Shown in pieces: positions 11,671-22,899 of a stretch of 64,000 nt of DNA. The stretch is from Andrena cerasifolii. Its lineage: Eukaryota; Arthropoda; Insecta; Hymenoptera; Andrenidae. The stretch's first letter is position 1; every line of letters begins with the position of its first letter. Both the position numbers and the translations under genes were made by a program. Under the pieces are notes generated by a model that worked only from the letters and a program-made list of their open reading frames with translations, had not been told where the DNA came from and ran no database searches. Location of the stretch: positions 2,108,001 through 2,172,000 of the forward strand of contig NC_135121.1 in NCBI RefSeq assembly GCF_050908995.1. The letters run 5' to 3'.

Positions 11671-12322
11671 ACCTACTGTATGCATAACGTCACGTTGGGA
11701 TACGTAGTTGCGTGCATTGTACGCCTCTTTATCTCTTATTGTTATATAATCATAAATTTACAAGTCTAGATTATGATAGTTATATAATATTTACCTTTTG
11801 CTAGTTTCTCTAAATTTCAAGTTTTGAGCATTAAATATGTATAATTAAGCATCACTATTTGGCCACAAGTAGATGTCATCCAAACCTATTTCACTAGATC
11901 ACAATCCCAATTACTCCCAGTTTTTACGTAGACCTTGTTGAAGGAATAATCCTGTTACCTCTTAGTGTCATGTATTTTTTAAGCACAACTTCATTACAAT
12001 AAAAATTAATACTATTTGTTGGACCGTTTTTCGAAGCTGAACTATAGACTTGATAAAATAAAATTCTGGGCACGCTAACAAGGGAGTGCACAAGATTCGG
12101 ATCATGGGATTTAATTAAAAGCTTGCATACTGTTACTACTCATAGTAATGAGTTAAATACACAGGAGTGCAATGCCCCAAATTATGCAAAGAAATCAAAT
12201 ACGTAGAAATCATAACGTTGTACCTTTTCCAAATGCTGAATGTAAAAATCTTTGACAGAGTGTTTGGGAGTACTATTCTGCTAAAAGTTTAGATTTTTAC
12301 CTATTGTTATCATAGTAAGACT
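11671..12322. other. AT-rich spacer
   Basis: No gene, array or paired terminal repeat recognised. Confidence 0.3.
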
Positions 12323-12689
12323 CAGTGGCGGATTTAAGAAAAAAGGCCCAGGTGACAAACGTTCTGAGGGGCCCATTTTTTGGGGGAAATAAAGAGGTAG
12401 TTTACTAAAAACAGGCTAAGTGTAGTAGTACAGAAAAAAATATAGCGTTTGGTTAAAATCGTAATTGTTTTTAAGATCGGGCCCTAGGGCTTCTGGGCAG
12501 GGGCCCATTTTTCGGAAAATGAAGAGGTAGTTTACTAATCACGGGACAAGTGTAATAGTACGAAAAAAATGTGTTTGGATACCTATACCTAATCATAATT
12601 TTGTTTGGGTTACGGGGCTCTAAGGGGGCCTCTTGTGCAGGGGCCTAGGCGGCAACTGCTCATCAGCCGCCCTGTTAAATGCGCCACTG
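12323..12689. mobile_element. hAT-type MITE with perfect 8-bp target duplication
   Basis: Ends CAGTGGCGGATTTA and TAAATGCGCCACTG form a hAT-like inverted repeat. The 8-bp GTAAGACT occurs exactly at both sides (12315-12322 and 12690-12697), as expected of hAT insertion. The 367-bp interior contains two direct copies of a GGGGCCCATTTTT / GAGGTAGTTTACTAA module and no coding sequence. A fragment of the same family lies at 45253-45350. Confidence 0.93.
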
Positions 12690-13004
12690 GTAAGACTACA
12701 CGCTTGATAGTGTAACCTTTAGCAAAGCAAATTAAAGGATCTATACTAGATCTATAAATCTACGTTTACGACAAAACGAGACTGATTTCATTGAAAATAA
12801 ATAGATATGCATATATATATATACATATGCCTACAATTACTCTAGGTATAGAAAGCAGTTGAATTGCCACTGAAACTGAATCACGGTTTCGTTTTTACGT
12901 ATGTGTTAGTATACACATATGTGCCAAACTTTTGGAAAAAAGCAAACTTTGAAAAATTAGACTTACTTTTCTCATAGATTTTTTTGCAGTGCGCCCTACG
13001 TATA

Positions 13005-13478
13005 CTGTAGGTACAAGGTGTTCGGTTACAGATAGTAGAAAATGAAATGGATTATTCTACGCGACGAGATAAGGCGAAAATGAAGAGTAAAGAAACTGCG
13101 GTGAAGGCTACGTTTTTATTTATAATTGTCTAAAAATTTGAGTAAGGAACATCTGAAACACGGCAATTCGGCTATCACGGACGCGTGTTGCGTAGGTCAG
13201 TAAGGCCTCGTACAGCCGCCGTAAAACACCGACGCATTTGTCACTACTACGAGGAGGTTGCCTTGCTATTCATGCGTCTTTGGCTCTGATAGCGGCTGAA
13301 CGCAACGCAATGCGACCTGCTGATCGCCGCATGACCGTTTTTGGGCATTTCTCACCCGAGGTTTCAAAGATTAAACTAACAATCGAAGCCTCCACCGCAA
13401 TTCCGTTACCCCGCATAGAGCTCTCCCATTTCACTTTCTACTATCTGTTGCCGAACAGTCTGTGTGTACCTATCTGTG
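13005..13478. repeat. Fold-back repeat ending GGTGTTCGGTTACAGATAGT
   Basis: The left arm from about 13015 (TGTTCGGTTACAGATAGTAG, then GAAATGG and GCGGTGAAGGCT) is repeated in reverse complement at 13385-13470 (CTACTATCTGTTGCCGAACA and others). Arms are about 100 bp and moderately diverged. The spacer 13120-13385 is CpG-containing and holds an open frame (13238-13576) that I regard as chance. Confidence 0.6.
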
Positions 13479-14092
13479 CACAATTTGAATGGAATTTCAG
13501 ATCGAAATCATGCGCACGCCCTTTGTATGCACGCCCCCAAGGATTTTTCCTTTTCGTGTTTGACGCTCACGTGTAAACTGCACGATGTACTTGTGGGTAG
13601 TACAACAACAGTTAGCGCCCGCGGATCGATACACAACGAAATAATTTCCGACTTGGCGCGACAATATGTAGTGACTATGGGTGAAATTATTCGAGTGCGG
13701 TTCCATATATAGTTCACCACTCTGCCTTTTATGAGTTCGAGGGTGTCGAGCCAGTAAAAGCATGAAACGAGTGTTGACGAAGCTGGTAAGCCGGACTTCG
13801 GGAATGAAGCTGATCGGTAGAGATTTCTTAGAATGATACCACATGCATTCTCTGAAAAACTCTCACCACCTTATCACTTGACGATTTAAGTCCACTTCGT
13901 CATATCACCCCTCCCCCCCCCCTCCTATCCTTTTGAATTATTTTTTTTTGTTTCAAGAAAATAATTTTTTTTTCTCTACGCTACTGTGTGAAATGCAAGG
14001 TTTGTTAAACTATTCTTCGTATGTTTTCTATTTACAAAAGCGATACCGAAGAACATTCGAGCGAAATGGGACATGAAATTCCTTAAGGGGCG
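13479..14092. other. Unassigned spacer with C-run
   Basis: A CT/C-rich low-complexity run lies at about 13907-13928, next to T-rich runs at 13940-13975. Nested open frames on both strands at 13464-13844 have no recognisable product. Confidence 0.3.
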
Positions 14093-14096
14093 AGAC

Positions 14097-15373
14097 CACT
14101 GTAAAAAATCGGAAAAATCGATTTTTGTTGTTTTTCACATCTTCTGAAAGACGTGCATTTCAAGAATGCTCTCCCCAAATTTTATGAAGAAATTCGCAAA
14201 ATTGACGGAGATATGGTATTTTCCGTGAAGCGGTGTGAAGCGCGCGACTGACAAGGCAACACCGCGAACCCGGACTCACCGATTGGAACGCAACTTTGTG
14301 GGTTTTTAGAGTGACTCGAAACAAGAACAACGGTGTGTTTCATTTGGACCCTATCGCCCTTTAAGGGGGTGAAAACTAACCTCAAAGTCAAATTGGCACT
14401 TCCACTTTTTCGCGTATAACTCTCAAAATACAGCAGACACAAAAAAATGTTTTAAACAAAAGTTTAATGGCGCAATAAGCGCTATAAACTTGCGTTAACA
14501 AAATTTTGAAAAGAGTATTTTTCGTCAGGTATATATATATTTTTTAACTCTTTTCAAAATTTTGTTAACGGAAGTTTGTAGCGCTTATTGCACCATTAAA
14601 GTTTTGTTTGAAACATTTTTTTCTGTCTCATGTACTTTGAGAGTTATACGCGAAAAAGTGGAAGTGCCAATTTGACTTTGAGGTTAGTTTTCACCGCCTT
14701 AAAGGGCGATAGGGCTCAAATGAAAGACACCGTTGTTCCTGTTTTGAATCACTCTAAAAACCCACAAAGTTGCGTTCCAATTGGTGAGTCCGGGTTCCCT
14801 TGTGAGCCGCGCGGAACATTGAACGCGTTTTCCTCAGAATTACATTTTTCAACCGCGTTGACAGTCTACAGAGAAAACTATACGTTCAATTGACATGAGC
14901 CAGGGCATTTATTGTACGGAAAACCTGTCGCTATTACGTGACGATCAGCTTTTTTCAATTAACGACCTGCTTGTATTTTTTTATCAACATTTCCCCAATT
15001 TTGTACCCCAAAAACATTAATTTTTTCCAGTGGTCCGCCATTTTGTAATTTTTTGCGATTTTGACTTTCTTTTATCGTCACGTAATAGAGATATGCTTCC
15101 AATTTCTAAATACTTTTGTCTTTTTGAATTCGGATTAACCATGTGGCCTAGGCACTGTCAACGCGACAAGCACGATTTTGCCGCAGGGCAAATTTTGACG
15201 AAGAGTATACAGAAAACAGATTTATGATTTTGATTGAAAAAAAAATTTTCTTACCCTTCGATAAGCACATATTAACTATACTAAGCGATACATTGATTTA
15301 CTTGCGTTGTTTGGTTGAAAAAAAATTCCCGAAAACACCCTTACTTTTCAGACCATTACAGTGGTCTCCCCCC
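14097..15373. mobile_element. TTAA element with internal long inverted repeat
   Basis: Terminal repeats GGGGCGAGACCACTGTAA and TTACAGTGGTCTCCCCCC are bordered by TTAA at 14093-14096 and 15374-15377. Inside, about 14265-14530 and 14540-14800 are reverse complements, so the same short peptide frame appears on opposite strands at 14182-14442 and 14630-14893. These are mirror images, not genes. A fragment of the same interior recurs at 45037-45148. The right end lies 187 bp from exon 4 of the host gene. Confidence 0.85.
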
Positions 15374-15560
15374 TTAATGTAAATGTTTCAATTTTTTTTT
15401 TTAATATTTCCCGATTTACGATCGATCATGAAATTCGCTATCGCGTTACACTACAACTGATAGTAGGTATAGTTGAACGTGTGTCACAAGAACGTGTAAT
15501 TGGGAAAGTTAAAAAAAAAATTTAACGCGTTTAAAAAGGATCATAAAATATTAGACTCAC

Positions 15561-15778
15561 CTGGAAAGTCCTTTCCGAAGAAGAGGGCGGCGTCAGTGGC
15601 GAATGATGAATTTGCCGCGTGATTACAGGTGTCAAAGACGGACTTGTTGCAGATGGCACGCTGGTTTCCTTAGCTTCTCTCTCGCAAACCGTTCCTGGGG
15701 ACCAGATCTCACTTTTTCGTCCAGCACTAGACGAAACATCGCTGGGTTTAGTGCTCAAATTCAGCGGTGCTTCATCTT
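15561..15778 (-). CDS. Exon 4 of Ser/Pro-rich gene with CtBP-type PLNLS motif
   Basis: This minus-strand exon has a clean acceptor (ACGTATGTTTCAG before 15778) and donor (CCAG|GTGAGT, GT at 15560-15559). It opens with two bases that complete a Glu codon left by exon 3, then reads D-E-A-P-L-N-L-S-T-K-P-S-D and runs 72 codons to ERTFQ, ending in phase 0. PLNLS (residues 186-190 of the assembled protein) is a known variant of the PxDLS motif that docks the co-repressor CtBP; the same PLNLS occurs in Drosophila Hairless. The rest is rich in S, T and P (SPSLTP, SPLTPPSSS) with potential proline-directed phosphorylation sites. Reading through the donor hits a stop after nine codons, so splicing onward is expected. 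A nuclear transcriptional regulator is plausible. DNA-binding domains are not visible, so the family is undetermined. Later exons must lie left of the window or in frames I could not recognise. Confidence 0.78.
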
Positions 15779-16384
15779 CTGAAACATACGTTTAAAAAAT
15801 TCGGTGCAGAATTTTCTCGAAGCTCAAGTGACAGGGGTACATCCTGCGAATTAAATTTTTCTTACTCGAAATGATTTTATCAGATTCGGGACACAGAAGC
15901 TCGTCGAGTTGTTCTCGTATTCATCTACACATGTGCGTTCTCATTACCAAAATTTCAACCGAAAATATTCCTACGCTCTAGTTGATAATTTGTGAAGTAT
16001 ATGCACGTATCAGAGAAAACAAATGCAATGTATAGCGATCCTCTTCTGACGAATGTATATTTCGTAAAAGTATTTTATTATTCCAACAAAAACCCAATGC
16101 GTTATCATTCTACAAACTGCGCAAAAAGCTCGTCACGTAATCGCTGGTGATTATCGAAATCGGGACGTTGTGTGTACTGTAGGTAAACTGAGGAAGCCAG
16201 AGACCGGGATGCGCATGCCTGAAGAGAGAAGTGGGGAAGCAGGCGGAGTCGAGCAGATCCCGACTGGCCCGCCGTGTCGGTCCCCGCGCTTCACTCGTCA
16301 CGACTTCTAACCCCGGTGTCCTACCTGAAGGTACATGTGAGCTTTAGCTACATAGGTCAAAGCTGCGATGTGTTCCCCGGAGTG

Positions 16385-16465
16385 TCCGGTGTTCCGCTAT
16401 TGCGCCATGGTGGCTACCATAGTGTTTTAGTGGGTAAAAGCCCCACACTACCCTGCTTCTCACCC
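16385..16465 (+). repeat. Fragment related to the LINE 3' end at 56655-56918
   Basis: The stretch with GTTTTAGTGGGTAAAAGCCC resembles the reverse complement of the block near 56730-56760 (GTTTTAGTGGGTGCAAGCCC), which sits next to a poly(A) tail. The similarity continues partially into the preceding GGTGGCTACCATAG. No poly(A) or target duplication is visible here, so this is an old or internal fragment. Confidence 0.5.
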
Positions 16466-17310
16466 AGGGGTCCCACAGTATTTTTTGAAGATCTCATCAC
16501 GTTAAAAAAGTGGTGGGACGGGGAGATAATAACAGCATAATACTGGGTAACTGCCAATTGTTTAAATACATTTCAAGCTTCTCTTCTGTCCGAAGCTTTT
16601 TCCTACTCCTCCTGAGTGGTCTCAGGCTTGCTCAGTTTACGTAGGGTCATTCCGGGAGAGACGCACCACTTCCTGTTCCGGCCACACTACATAAGTGGCA
16701 GCATTGTTTCAACGCTTAAGACGCGTATTCTTATCCACAAACATAACCTTATTGAACGAATCAGATCGATCGTGCGGTTTAAGTTCATTAAAATTGAAAA
16801 AACTTTTCGTTGTGCTGGATTTTAGGCGAAAAATTTGTGTGAACGGTGAGTAAATTGGATTCGTTCCGGAGTGCTCGAAATGGCTCCACGAAACATGTAC
16901 TATGTATCCTCGCCTCTGTAATATGTGTAGAAGAGGAAAAAAAGAATGAAAGTAGGGAGAAGAGGGTACCAATAAGTAGGTGCATCGCCCCCGAATCTGA
17001 AGTGCGTCTCTCCCTCAGGTCTGGGGTTAGATGTACTTTTTCGAAGTTTTTTTAGAAAGCGTATTTTAATATTAAAATAAGGTTTTTATATATTTAATAT
17101 GTTATTTTGTGAAAGGGATTGAAATAAGCAATCAAGCTACATTTACCTAAATTTTCAGTTGTATTTATTTAAGACTTTATAAGCAATCGAAATGACCCTA
17201 TAGGTGGACCAAGCAATGTATTGGGATTCAACCCAGTGACCTAAAGCCTTGCAGTCAGACACTTTCATTTTGCTACCCCAATCACAGACAGTTCATGTAA
17301 TTGAACAACT

Positions 17311-18107
17311 GAAAACTGTTTTTGAGAATGCCTTTAAAAAATTTTTCTTTCGACAAATTTTGGGTATACTTCCGAATGGCCTCAGTGGCCGATCGACACG
17401 AGGTTTGAGAGGTGGGGAGAGGGTGTGGGCCCTAAATCTAAAATTGTAGCTTCGGGTATTTATTAGTTTCCGAAATATTAATACAAAATTATTGTTAATT
17501 TTTTTTACAAATTATTTTTTTAAACTGCGTACAGGTAGCCCTAACGGGGATCCATCCCCCCCCCCAATTTGTTCTACGGATAGTTGAATGCGTGCCCCTC
17601 AGGCGCCTAAAAAGCACTCGTATTTAGCTGAAATTCAAAGCCAATTTTCTCGAAAACGAAGCGAAATATTAAAAAAATTGTATTCTATATTTTCGTCTTA
17701 TTTGGGCCTGTAGAATCCCCCCTCCCTAGAGTATTGACTATCCATAGAGTAATAGGTGGATCCCCGGTATTATACCCTGTATAATAGGATGGATCTTATC
17801 CGCAAGTTTCTGGTTCAAACCTGTAAACTCACATCGGTTCGCTATCATGCTTTACGCGCCCCCTGCACTGATCTAGCCCCAACCAATACTAATCCCCGGG
17901 ACAAGTTGGAAAGTGGAATAGCATTGTGTCGGAATAAGTCATCAGAAATACTAAAAGTTTTCTACTATTATCTCGGAAAGCAATAAATTGCCGAAGCAAC
18001 AATTTTAGATTTAGGGTCCACACACCCTCCCCCTCGAACCTCGCAGCGATCGGCCACTGTAGCCATTCGGAAGAACAGCCCAATTTTTTTCTTAAATTCC
18101 TCGAAAA
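17311..18107. repeat. Fold-back repeat of about 800 bp inside intron 3
   Basis: Arms at about 17311-17495 and 17930-18107 are diverged reverse complements. Shared anchors are TTCCGAATGGC, GTGGCCGATCG and CCTAAATCTAAAATTGT. The roughly 430-bp spacer includes a C-run at 17557-17566. Mirror-image open frames at 17249-17449 (plus) and 17889-18116 (minus) arise from the two arms. A non-autonomous DNA transposon is likely; no target duplication was fixed. Confidence 0.75.
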
Positions 18108-18635
18108 TGGAGGCACAGTTCAATCCGTAAAAGTTTTACACCACAAGGTGTATAGTACACCTTGCATTTAGGGTCGTTACAAAAGCGATTTCTCTACTAG
18201 TGCCTGCCCCTTATCAGTTTAACTATAGACTGTTGCAAATGTATTCATAATTAGTTTAATAAGTTCCCCTTTTATTGCTGATAACAATAAACGATACGCG
18301 TAAACGCCAGTAAGGATAACCAAACACCAAACGGAACGTGATACTTACGAACGAAATTACTGGCGAAGTAGTAATCTTTTAAAAGCTTTTGCTTATTCTT
18401 ACGCACATGTGCCAACAGTCGCTCGAAAAATTTGCAGTAGGAATATTCTTCTCCGAATAGATTGTAAATGAAACACTATTGTTTTTGGTAGCATCACATA
18501 AGCAAGGTAAATTGGAGCTTTGCTGAACGTTCGTACGTTGTTTCGTGACAAATAATACAGCAACATTTAATGAGAATAAATTAGAACAGAAAGGTAAAGT
18601 GAAGTTACGCGTGTCTTTTTACACACGATGCTTAC

Positions 18636-18857
18636 CGAATTTAGCCTTTTCCGGCGTACCTCTTCGTGGTGAACCAGCTCTGGATGGGCTGAGCGGTTCC
18701 AAATGAATGGGTGAGCAATTTGTGACTGGCGAAGTCTGTTGAGTAGGAATTCTCGAGGGTGGCAGCAAGGAATGAGGCAGCAACAGACTCACATGTCGAG
18801 CCCACCAGGTAGCTCCCGCCGTCCCATAGCCGCCGTACATTAAGCCACACCGCATTT
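18636..18857 (-). CDS. Exon 3 of Ser/Pro-rich gene
   Basis: The acceptor TTTGATGGGTTTCAG lies just above 18857 and the donor is TTCG|GTAAGC (GT at 18635-18634). The exon enters with two bases (AA) completing a Glu codon and leaves with a single G, so it is 222 nt and phase-symmetric (1-1). The protein segment begins MRCGLMYGGYGTAG and continues with a leucine/proline stretch (SLLLPHSLLPPSRIP), followed by basic Ser-Pro modules (LSPSRAGSPRRGTPEKAKF). No globular domain is evident, and the composition fits an intrinsically disordered regulatory region. The in-frame ATG directly after the acceptor could serve as an internal start in another transcript. An alternative GTGAGT inside the exon (near 18793) is a possible cryptic donor. 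Confidence 0.7.
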
Positions 18858-19296
18858 CTGAAACCCATCAAATTCCAGCTAGCTAATCCTATCAACTCAA
18901 TCTTCTCACATTCGTTAACGAAGCCGACAGCTGCTTTGAATGGACAACACGGCTCGCAAATACTCCCCAACCGTAACTAAATAAATGCCACTAGAATTAC
19001 CAATGATTAAAGTAGATACAATAGATATCTCCGCTGATATTGAATCACCACGTTGCGGAGCAAAATATCTCGTTAACTATTGAATTTAGAAGCAATAACG
19101 GTTAATACATTTTTGTTCAGAATTCCAGACTCTTTCAAACTTAGTCATAAAAAACACAACTTTCCATTTAAAAAAAAAAAACGAAGTTGACCAAAAATCA
19201 ACCTTGCCACTTTTATAGCTGTGTAACATTTTTTCAAGTGACTTCTTTGGTAGTTCTTGTGTGAACCTAACGGCATTGATAAAATTATTGCGTTAC
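18858..19296 (-). other. Intron 2 of the Ser/Pro-rich gene
   Basis: A 439-bp intron between the donor at 19296 (G|GTAACG) and the acceptor at 18858. AT-rich, with no element recognised. The weaker donor (GTAACG rather than GTAAGT) might permit read-through or alternative use. Confidence 0.55.
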
Positions 19297-19611
19297 CACG
19301 TGCCGCGGCGGTGGTAGTCGGCGAGAAATTTTGTAGCTTCGTGTCAGGATTGTACGTTGAAACGAGAGTGAAAGCGCTGAAGCGGTCCGATGCTAGTTGA
19401 TTGAGACTCGAGGAGCAAACAGAAGGATTGGAGGATGCTGCGGTGCTCGAGCTGCTTCCTGCTGCGCCAGGACTCCAAGGCGAAGATGGCAAAGTTACGC
19501 TGGGACTGCTGGGCGGTGAAAGTGTAGCAGGGGGTGACAGCGCATCCGCCGGAACTCCAACGTTGCTACAGTAAAGTTCTGGTTTCACGTACCACGTCCG
19601 CGGTACCGCTT
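19297..19611 (-). CDS. Exon 2 of Ser/Pro-rich gene
   Basis: The acceptor GGTTCACCCCTTAG precedes 19611 and the donor is CGTG|GTAACG at 19297/19296. The 315-nt exon is phase 1-1: AA at its start completes Glu after the exon 1 G, and its last G pairs with AA of exon 3. It reads A-V-P-R-T-W-Y-V-K-P-E-L-Y-C-S-N-V-G, then a marked Ser/Pro tract (ALSPPATLSPPSSPSVTLP, then SPWSPGAAGSSSS), then a Ser/Asn-rich part and FSAFTLVSTYNPDTKLQNFS. The open frame extends past both splice sites, so the borders rest on splice consensus and on phase agreement with exons 1 and 3. A low-complexity region of a nuclear regulator is the likeliest reading; I do not recognise the family. Confidence 0.65.
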
Positions 19612-20111
19612 CTAAGGGGTGAACCAAGCAACGATACTTTCTATATTTGTTGCTCAAAATTAATCGCATCCACACAAACAACCTATCACTCCACCTATCC
19701 CAGACCTAACCCAGACCCGCAAAGTGTTTGGAAGCACTACTATTTTCCAAGATTTTTCCATCTTTAGGTACTTATTTGAACCATGTCTTGCGTAGTGCAA
19801 GGGAAAGCTGAACGGTATTAAACAAAAGATGAAAAGACTCAATTTATTATGTTCGAATTATGTAATGTATTAGTGTACGTCTTTTGTATATTTGCAGTTA
19901 TGAGAATATTGTTCGTTCGAACTGAAAAGAATTACAGCTTCACAGTGGTTGGCTCTGAGCACAGTAGAAATCGCCAAAATGATAAATAAATTTGATGGAA
20001 GCTTTTATATTATTATGCATATAGATTATTATGCATGCTTAATTATTCTTGTATCAATTAAATTCGTAACAATGTTTCTCATTGTATTATCGAAGAAATA
20101 TGCCACAAGGG

Positions 20112-20933
20112 CAGTGTTCCTTCTCGAGAATGCTTATGTCTTCTTTCTCGAGAAATACTATAATTTCTCGAGAAATTTAAGTATAGGAAAAACATTATAA
20201 ATCTTATTTATCTTCGTAAATGAATGTATTACTAGTTAATCGCGAACGTATAAACACATCTACAATTTATAATACATATTATTAATAACATTAGAACCTA
20301 TATGAATTCCAATAGAAAACCACAGTACAGAAGATTCGATATTATTAACTGCTGAAGGTGCTCTTAAATTCTTATTTAAAAATTTAGAAAAATTGTATAC
20401 TGAATTGAGTACCTAATGAGTTTCTTGTGGCTATTAAAGAAGAAATATAGAAAAGAGGGATAAGACTATTGTACCCCGTATAAAATTTTTGCATGATCCA
20501 GAATTTCTTCCAAAAGGGTCAAAAGTCGCATTTTTTCATTTAACAGCCAAGATAGATATATATAAAACGTGAAAATATAACAGTAACAGATTTTGCCACA
20601 AAAAAGAAATAGATTCGCTGACGCATTGTGCTATTTAAAAATAAATTTTAAAACCAAAAAGTAACGCTTCGCTCTGTACAAATTTTGTATTAAATAAATA
20701 AATTTACCAATTATATTTAATATCTATTTTTTCATTTACACAAGTTTTGTATAAATTAGACAGGAATAATCATTTAGTTAAAGTTGTCTTGTGTTTTTGT
20801 TAAATATTATCAACAATATTCCAAAAATATAATTTTTGCAATATTTTTTTCAATTTCTCGAGAATTCTCAAGAAATATGATCTCATTTCTGATTTCTCCA
20901 GAAACGAAAAATATCGAGAAATCAGGAGCACTA
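20112..20933. mobile_element. hAT element (deleted) with perfect 8-bp target duplication
   Basis: CACAAGGG occurs exactly at 20104-20111 and 20934-20941. Ends are CAGTGTTCCTTCTCGAGAA and a right end in TCGAGAAATCAGGAGCACTA. Subterminal repeats built on the palindrome TTCTCGAGAA cluster near both ends, as in other hAT elements where they bind transposase. The interior keeps a vestige of the transposase C-terminus (ACAGATTTTGCCACAAAAAAG, the counterpart of a T-D-F-x-T-K-K motif) but no intact frame. A longer relative lies at 32212-33357. Confidence 0.93.
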
Positions 20934-21082
20934 CACAAGGGTATTCGACGGCATAAAACGAATCGTGGGCATAGCCCAAATAATGCACACGTGTAGCAGT
21001 GAATTGGTGTAACGATCAATATACGTATTAGCAGGAATTGAATATCGCGCGGGAATCACTTTGTTTGTGTCCGACTACCTAA

Positions 21083-22000
21083 GGAACTAGTTCTCGATCA
21101 GGCATTAATTTTCGATCAGTTCATGAAATAAATCGTTCTTTTAAGTTTATGTCAATAAATAATTGTTTGAAATAATTACTAACGTAAAAATTGATAGTTC
21201 AAAAATATATGTGTTGTATGTGAAAGCAGTTAGAATTGCTAGTTTTCGTGAAAATAAATGTATAAGGGAGCCCACTTGAAGGAAGCCCCTGTTGAACGCC
21301 ATCTCTTACTGTTCGAAGTAAGAGATCACCATCGACATCAAAGTCGATTTCTTTGCTGGTTGTTGCGGTATTAAAGGTTATTTTCATACATTTTGCTTAC
21401 AATAGTTTACTTTATAATGTAGCGCAAGAATTTTAGTATTATATGTATCACTTTGCTTGAAAAGGCAGTGATCATTATTTAGTTCCAATTTTTTCTTGTG
21501 GAACTAATTTTTGATCACCTAAATGAAAAATAGGTTAGAACATTATAAAATTATAAAAAAAATTAAATTTAGATGGTATAATACTAAAAATAAGTTTATT
21601 TGGTACTTTTTTTTAATTAGTATGGCTTTCTGATCAAATATTAGTACCTTACCTGATAAGAAATTAGTTCCCATGTATTTTAGATGATCAAGAACTAGTT
21701 CCTCATCTGATCAAAAAATTAGTTTCCATGTATTTTAGATGATTAAAAACTAGTTCCTGACCTGATCAAAAATTAGTTCCCATATATTTTAGATGATCAA
21801 AAACTGGTTCCTAGTCACCTTATTATTCCATACCTTATAAATAATTAAATTATATTTATTTTCAACTTTTTAAAAATTTTCCTCAAAATTTAAACATTAA
21901 TTCATCTTTTATTATAAAAAAGTCTATGGTTTAAAGTTTTATTAGGTTAGAAATAAATATTAAATCGGGAAGCCCTCTAAACTGATCAAAAACTAGTTCC
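21083..22000. mobile_element. TTAA-type element with GATCAAAAACTAGTTCC subterminal repeats
   Basis: The left end GGAACTAGTTCTCGATCAG and the right end CTGATCAAAAACTAGTTCC form an inverted repeat. The right border is TTAA (22001-22004); the left reads CTAA (21079-21082), a one-base decay. Between about 21640 and 21815 the module GATCAAAAACTAGTTCC alternates with its complement roughly every 55-60 bp, three to four times. This looks like a binding-site array. The frame at 21199-21387 (minus) is unrecognised. Confidence 0.75.
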
Positions 22001-22052
22001 TTAACGGTATCATGGAAAAGATTCGGAAAAACTGCGCGTTATGCTCTTTTAA

Positions 22053-22485
22053 CGGGTTATACCTAGTCAGGCGGCCGAAAAGAGACGAATGTTTGTGAAT
22101 TTTCTTTTGCAAAAATCACGCAAAAAAATCAGGATTTCAACTTTAAATAGCCGCCATTTTGTTTTAAATTAATATTTCGGAAATTCCCTCCGTCAATCAG
22201 AGGATACATTAATATATTAACGAAATCCTTTTTGTATTTTGATTTTAGATAATCTGGTTCCGAATGGCAGTGCTCACCGCAAAAGCAAATTTTTAAAAAG
22301 GCTTCTTAGATGTGGTTTGCTACTTTATCATAAACCTAATTATTTTTCCACGAAAAAATTATCAAATATTCTTTAAACGTTGCTCTTTTAAGTGCAAAAA
22401 GTTCTGTAACAACATATGCTTCCGCTTCTTCAAAAAAAATTCGCAAACATTCCCCTCATTTCGGCCGCCTGACTAGGTATACCCC
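22053..22485. mobile_element. 433-bp TTAA MITE
   Basis: Left terminus CGGGTTATACCTAGTCAGG with GCGGCCGAAA behind it. Right terminus TTTCGGCCGCCTGACTAGG ending TATACCCC. TTAA is at 22049-22052 and 22486-22489. It lies 45 bp from the preceding TTAA element. Non-coding. Confidence 0.88.
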
Positions 22486-22809
22486 TTAAACCACTTTGCG
22501 CTGCGCTTAAAAACGAGGATATTTCAGTGAATGCTCTGCGAGTTATAGGTAGGTACGTAGGTACGACTATTAGATTTAAAAAGAAAATCACAGCCACGCT
22601 GTCTCCTGAAACGCAAACAATGAATAATACATTGTACAATATGCGTGCGCGTGGTCGTTCACGAGGCACAGGAGACAGGACGCATTTATCTGATCGTAGG
22701 TGATGGTACGCTGAGCTTTCTCATAACTAAATGGCAATGGAAAACTAAAGCACGGCAAACGAGAACGAAACTCAGCAAAACTAATACATTGCCCAATAGG
22801 TAACTCATA

Positions 22810-22899
22810 CAGGCCCGGCTCCAGCCTTTTTTGCGCCCCTTGTCAACTCTACGCCTTAGGCAGCTGCCTAAGTCTACGTACAGGGACTATGCGGGCCTG
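22810..22899. mobile_element. 90-bp hAT-like MITE
   Basis: It begins CAGGCCCGGC and ends GCGGGCCTG. The flanks AACTCATA (22802-22809) and AACTTATG (22900-22907) agree at 6 of 8 positions, compatible with an aged hAT target duplication. It is very short and GC-rich relative to its surroundings. Confidence 0.55.

Larger units (their letters stand above)
15779..18635 (-). other. Intron 3 of the Ser/Pro-rich gene
   Basis: Bounded by the donor at 18635 (GTAAGC) and the acceptor before 15778. It holds a short LINE-like fragment (about 16385-16465) and a fold-back (17311-18107). The remaining stretches show no exon or element that I can support. Confidence 0.65.

Noticed and set aside
14182..14893. 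Two similar peptide frames at 14182-14442 (minus) and 14630-14893 (plus) suggesting a duplicated gene
   Set aside because: They lie on the two arms of an inverted repeat inside a TTAA element, so they are mirror copies of one non-coding sequence.
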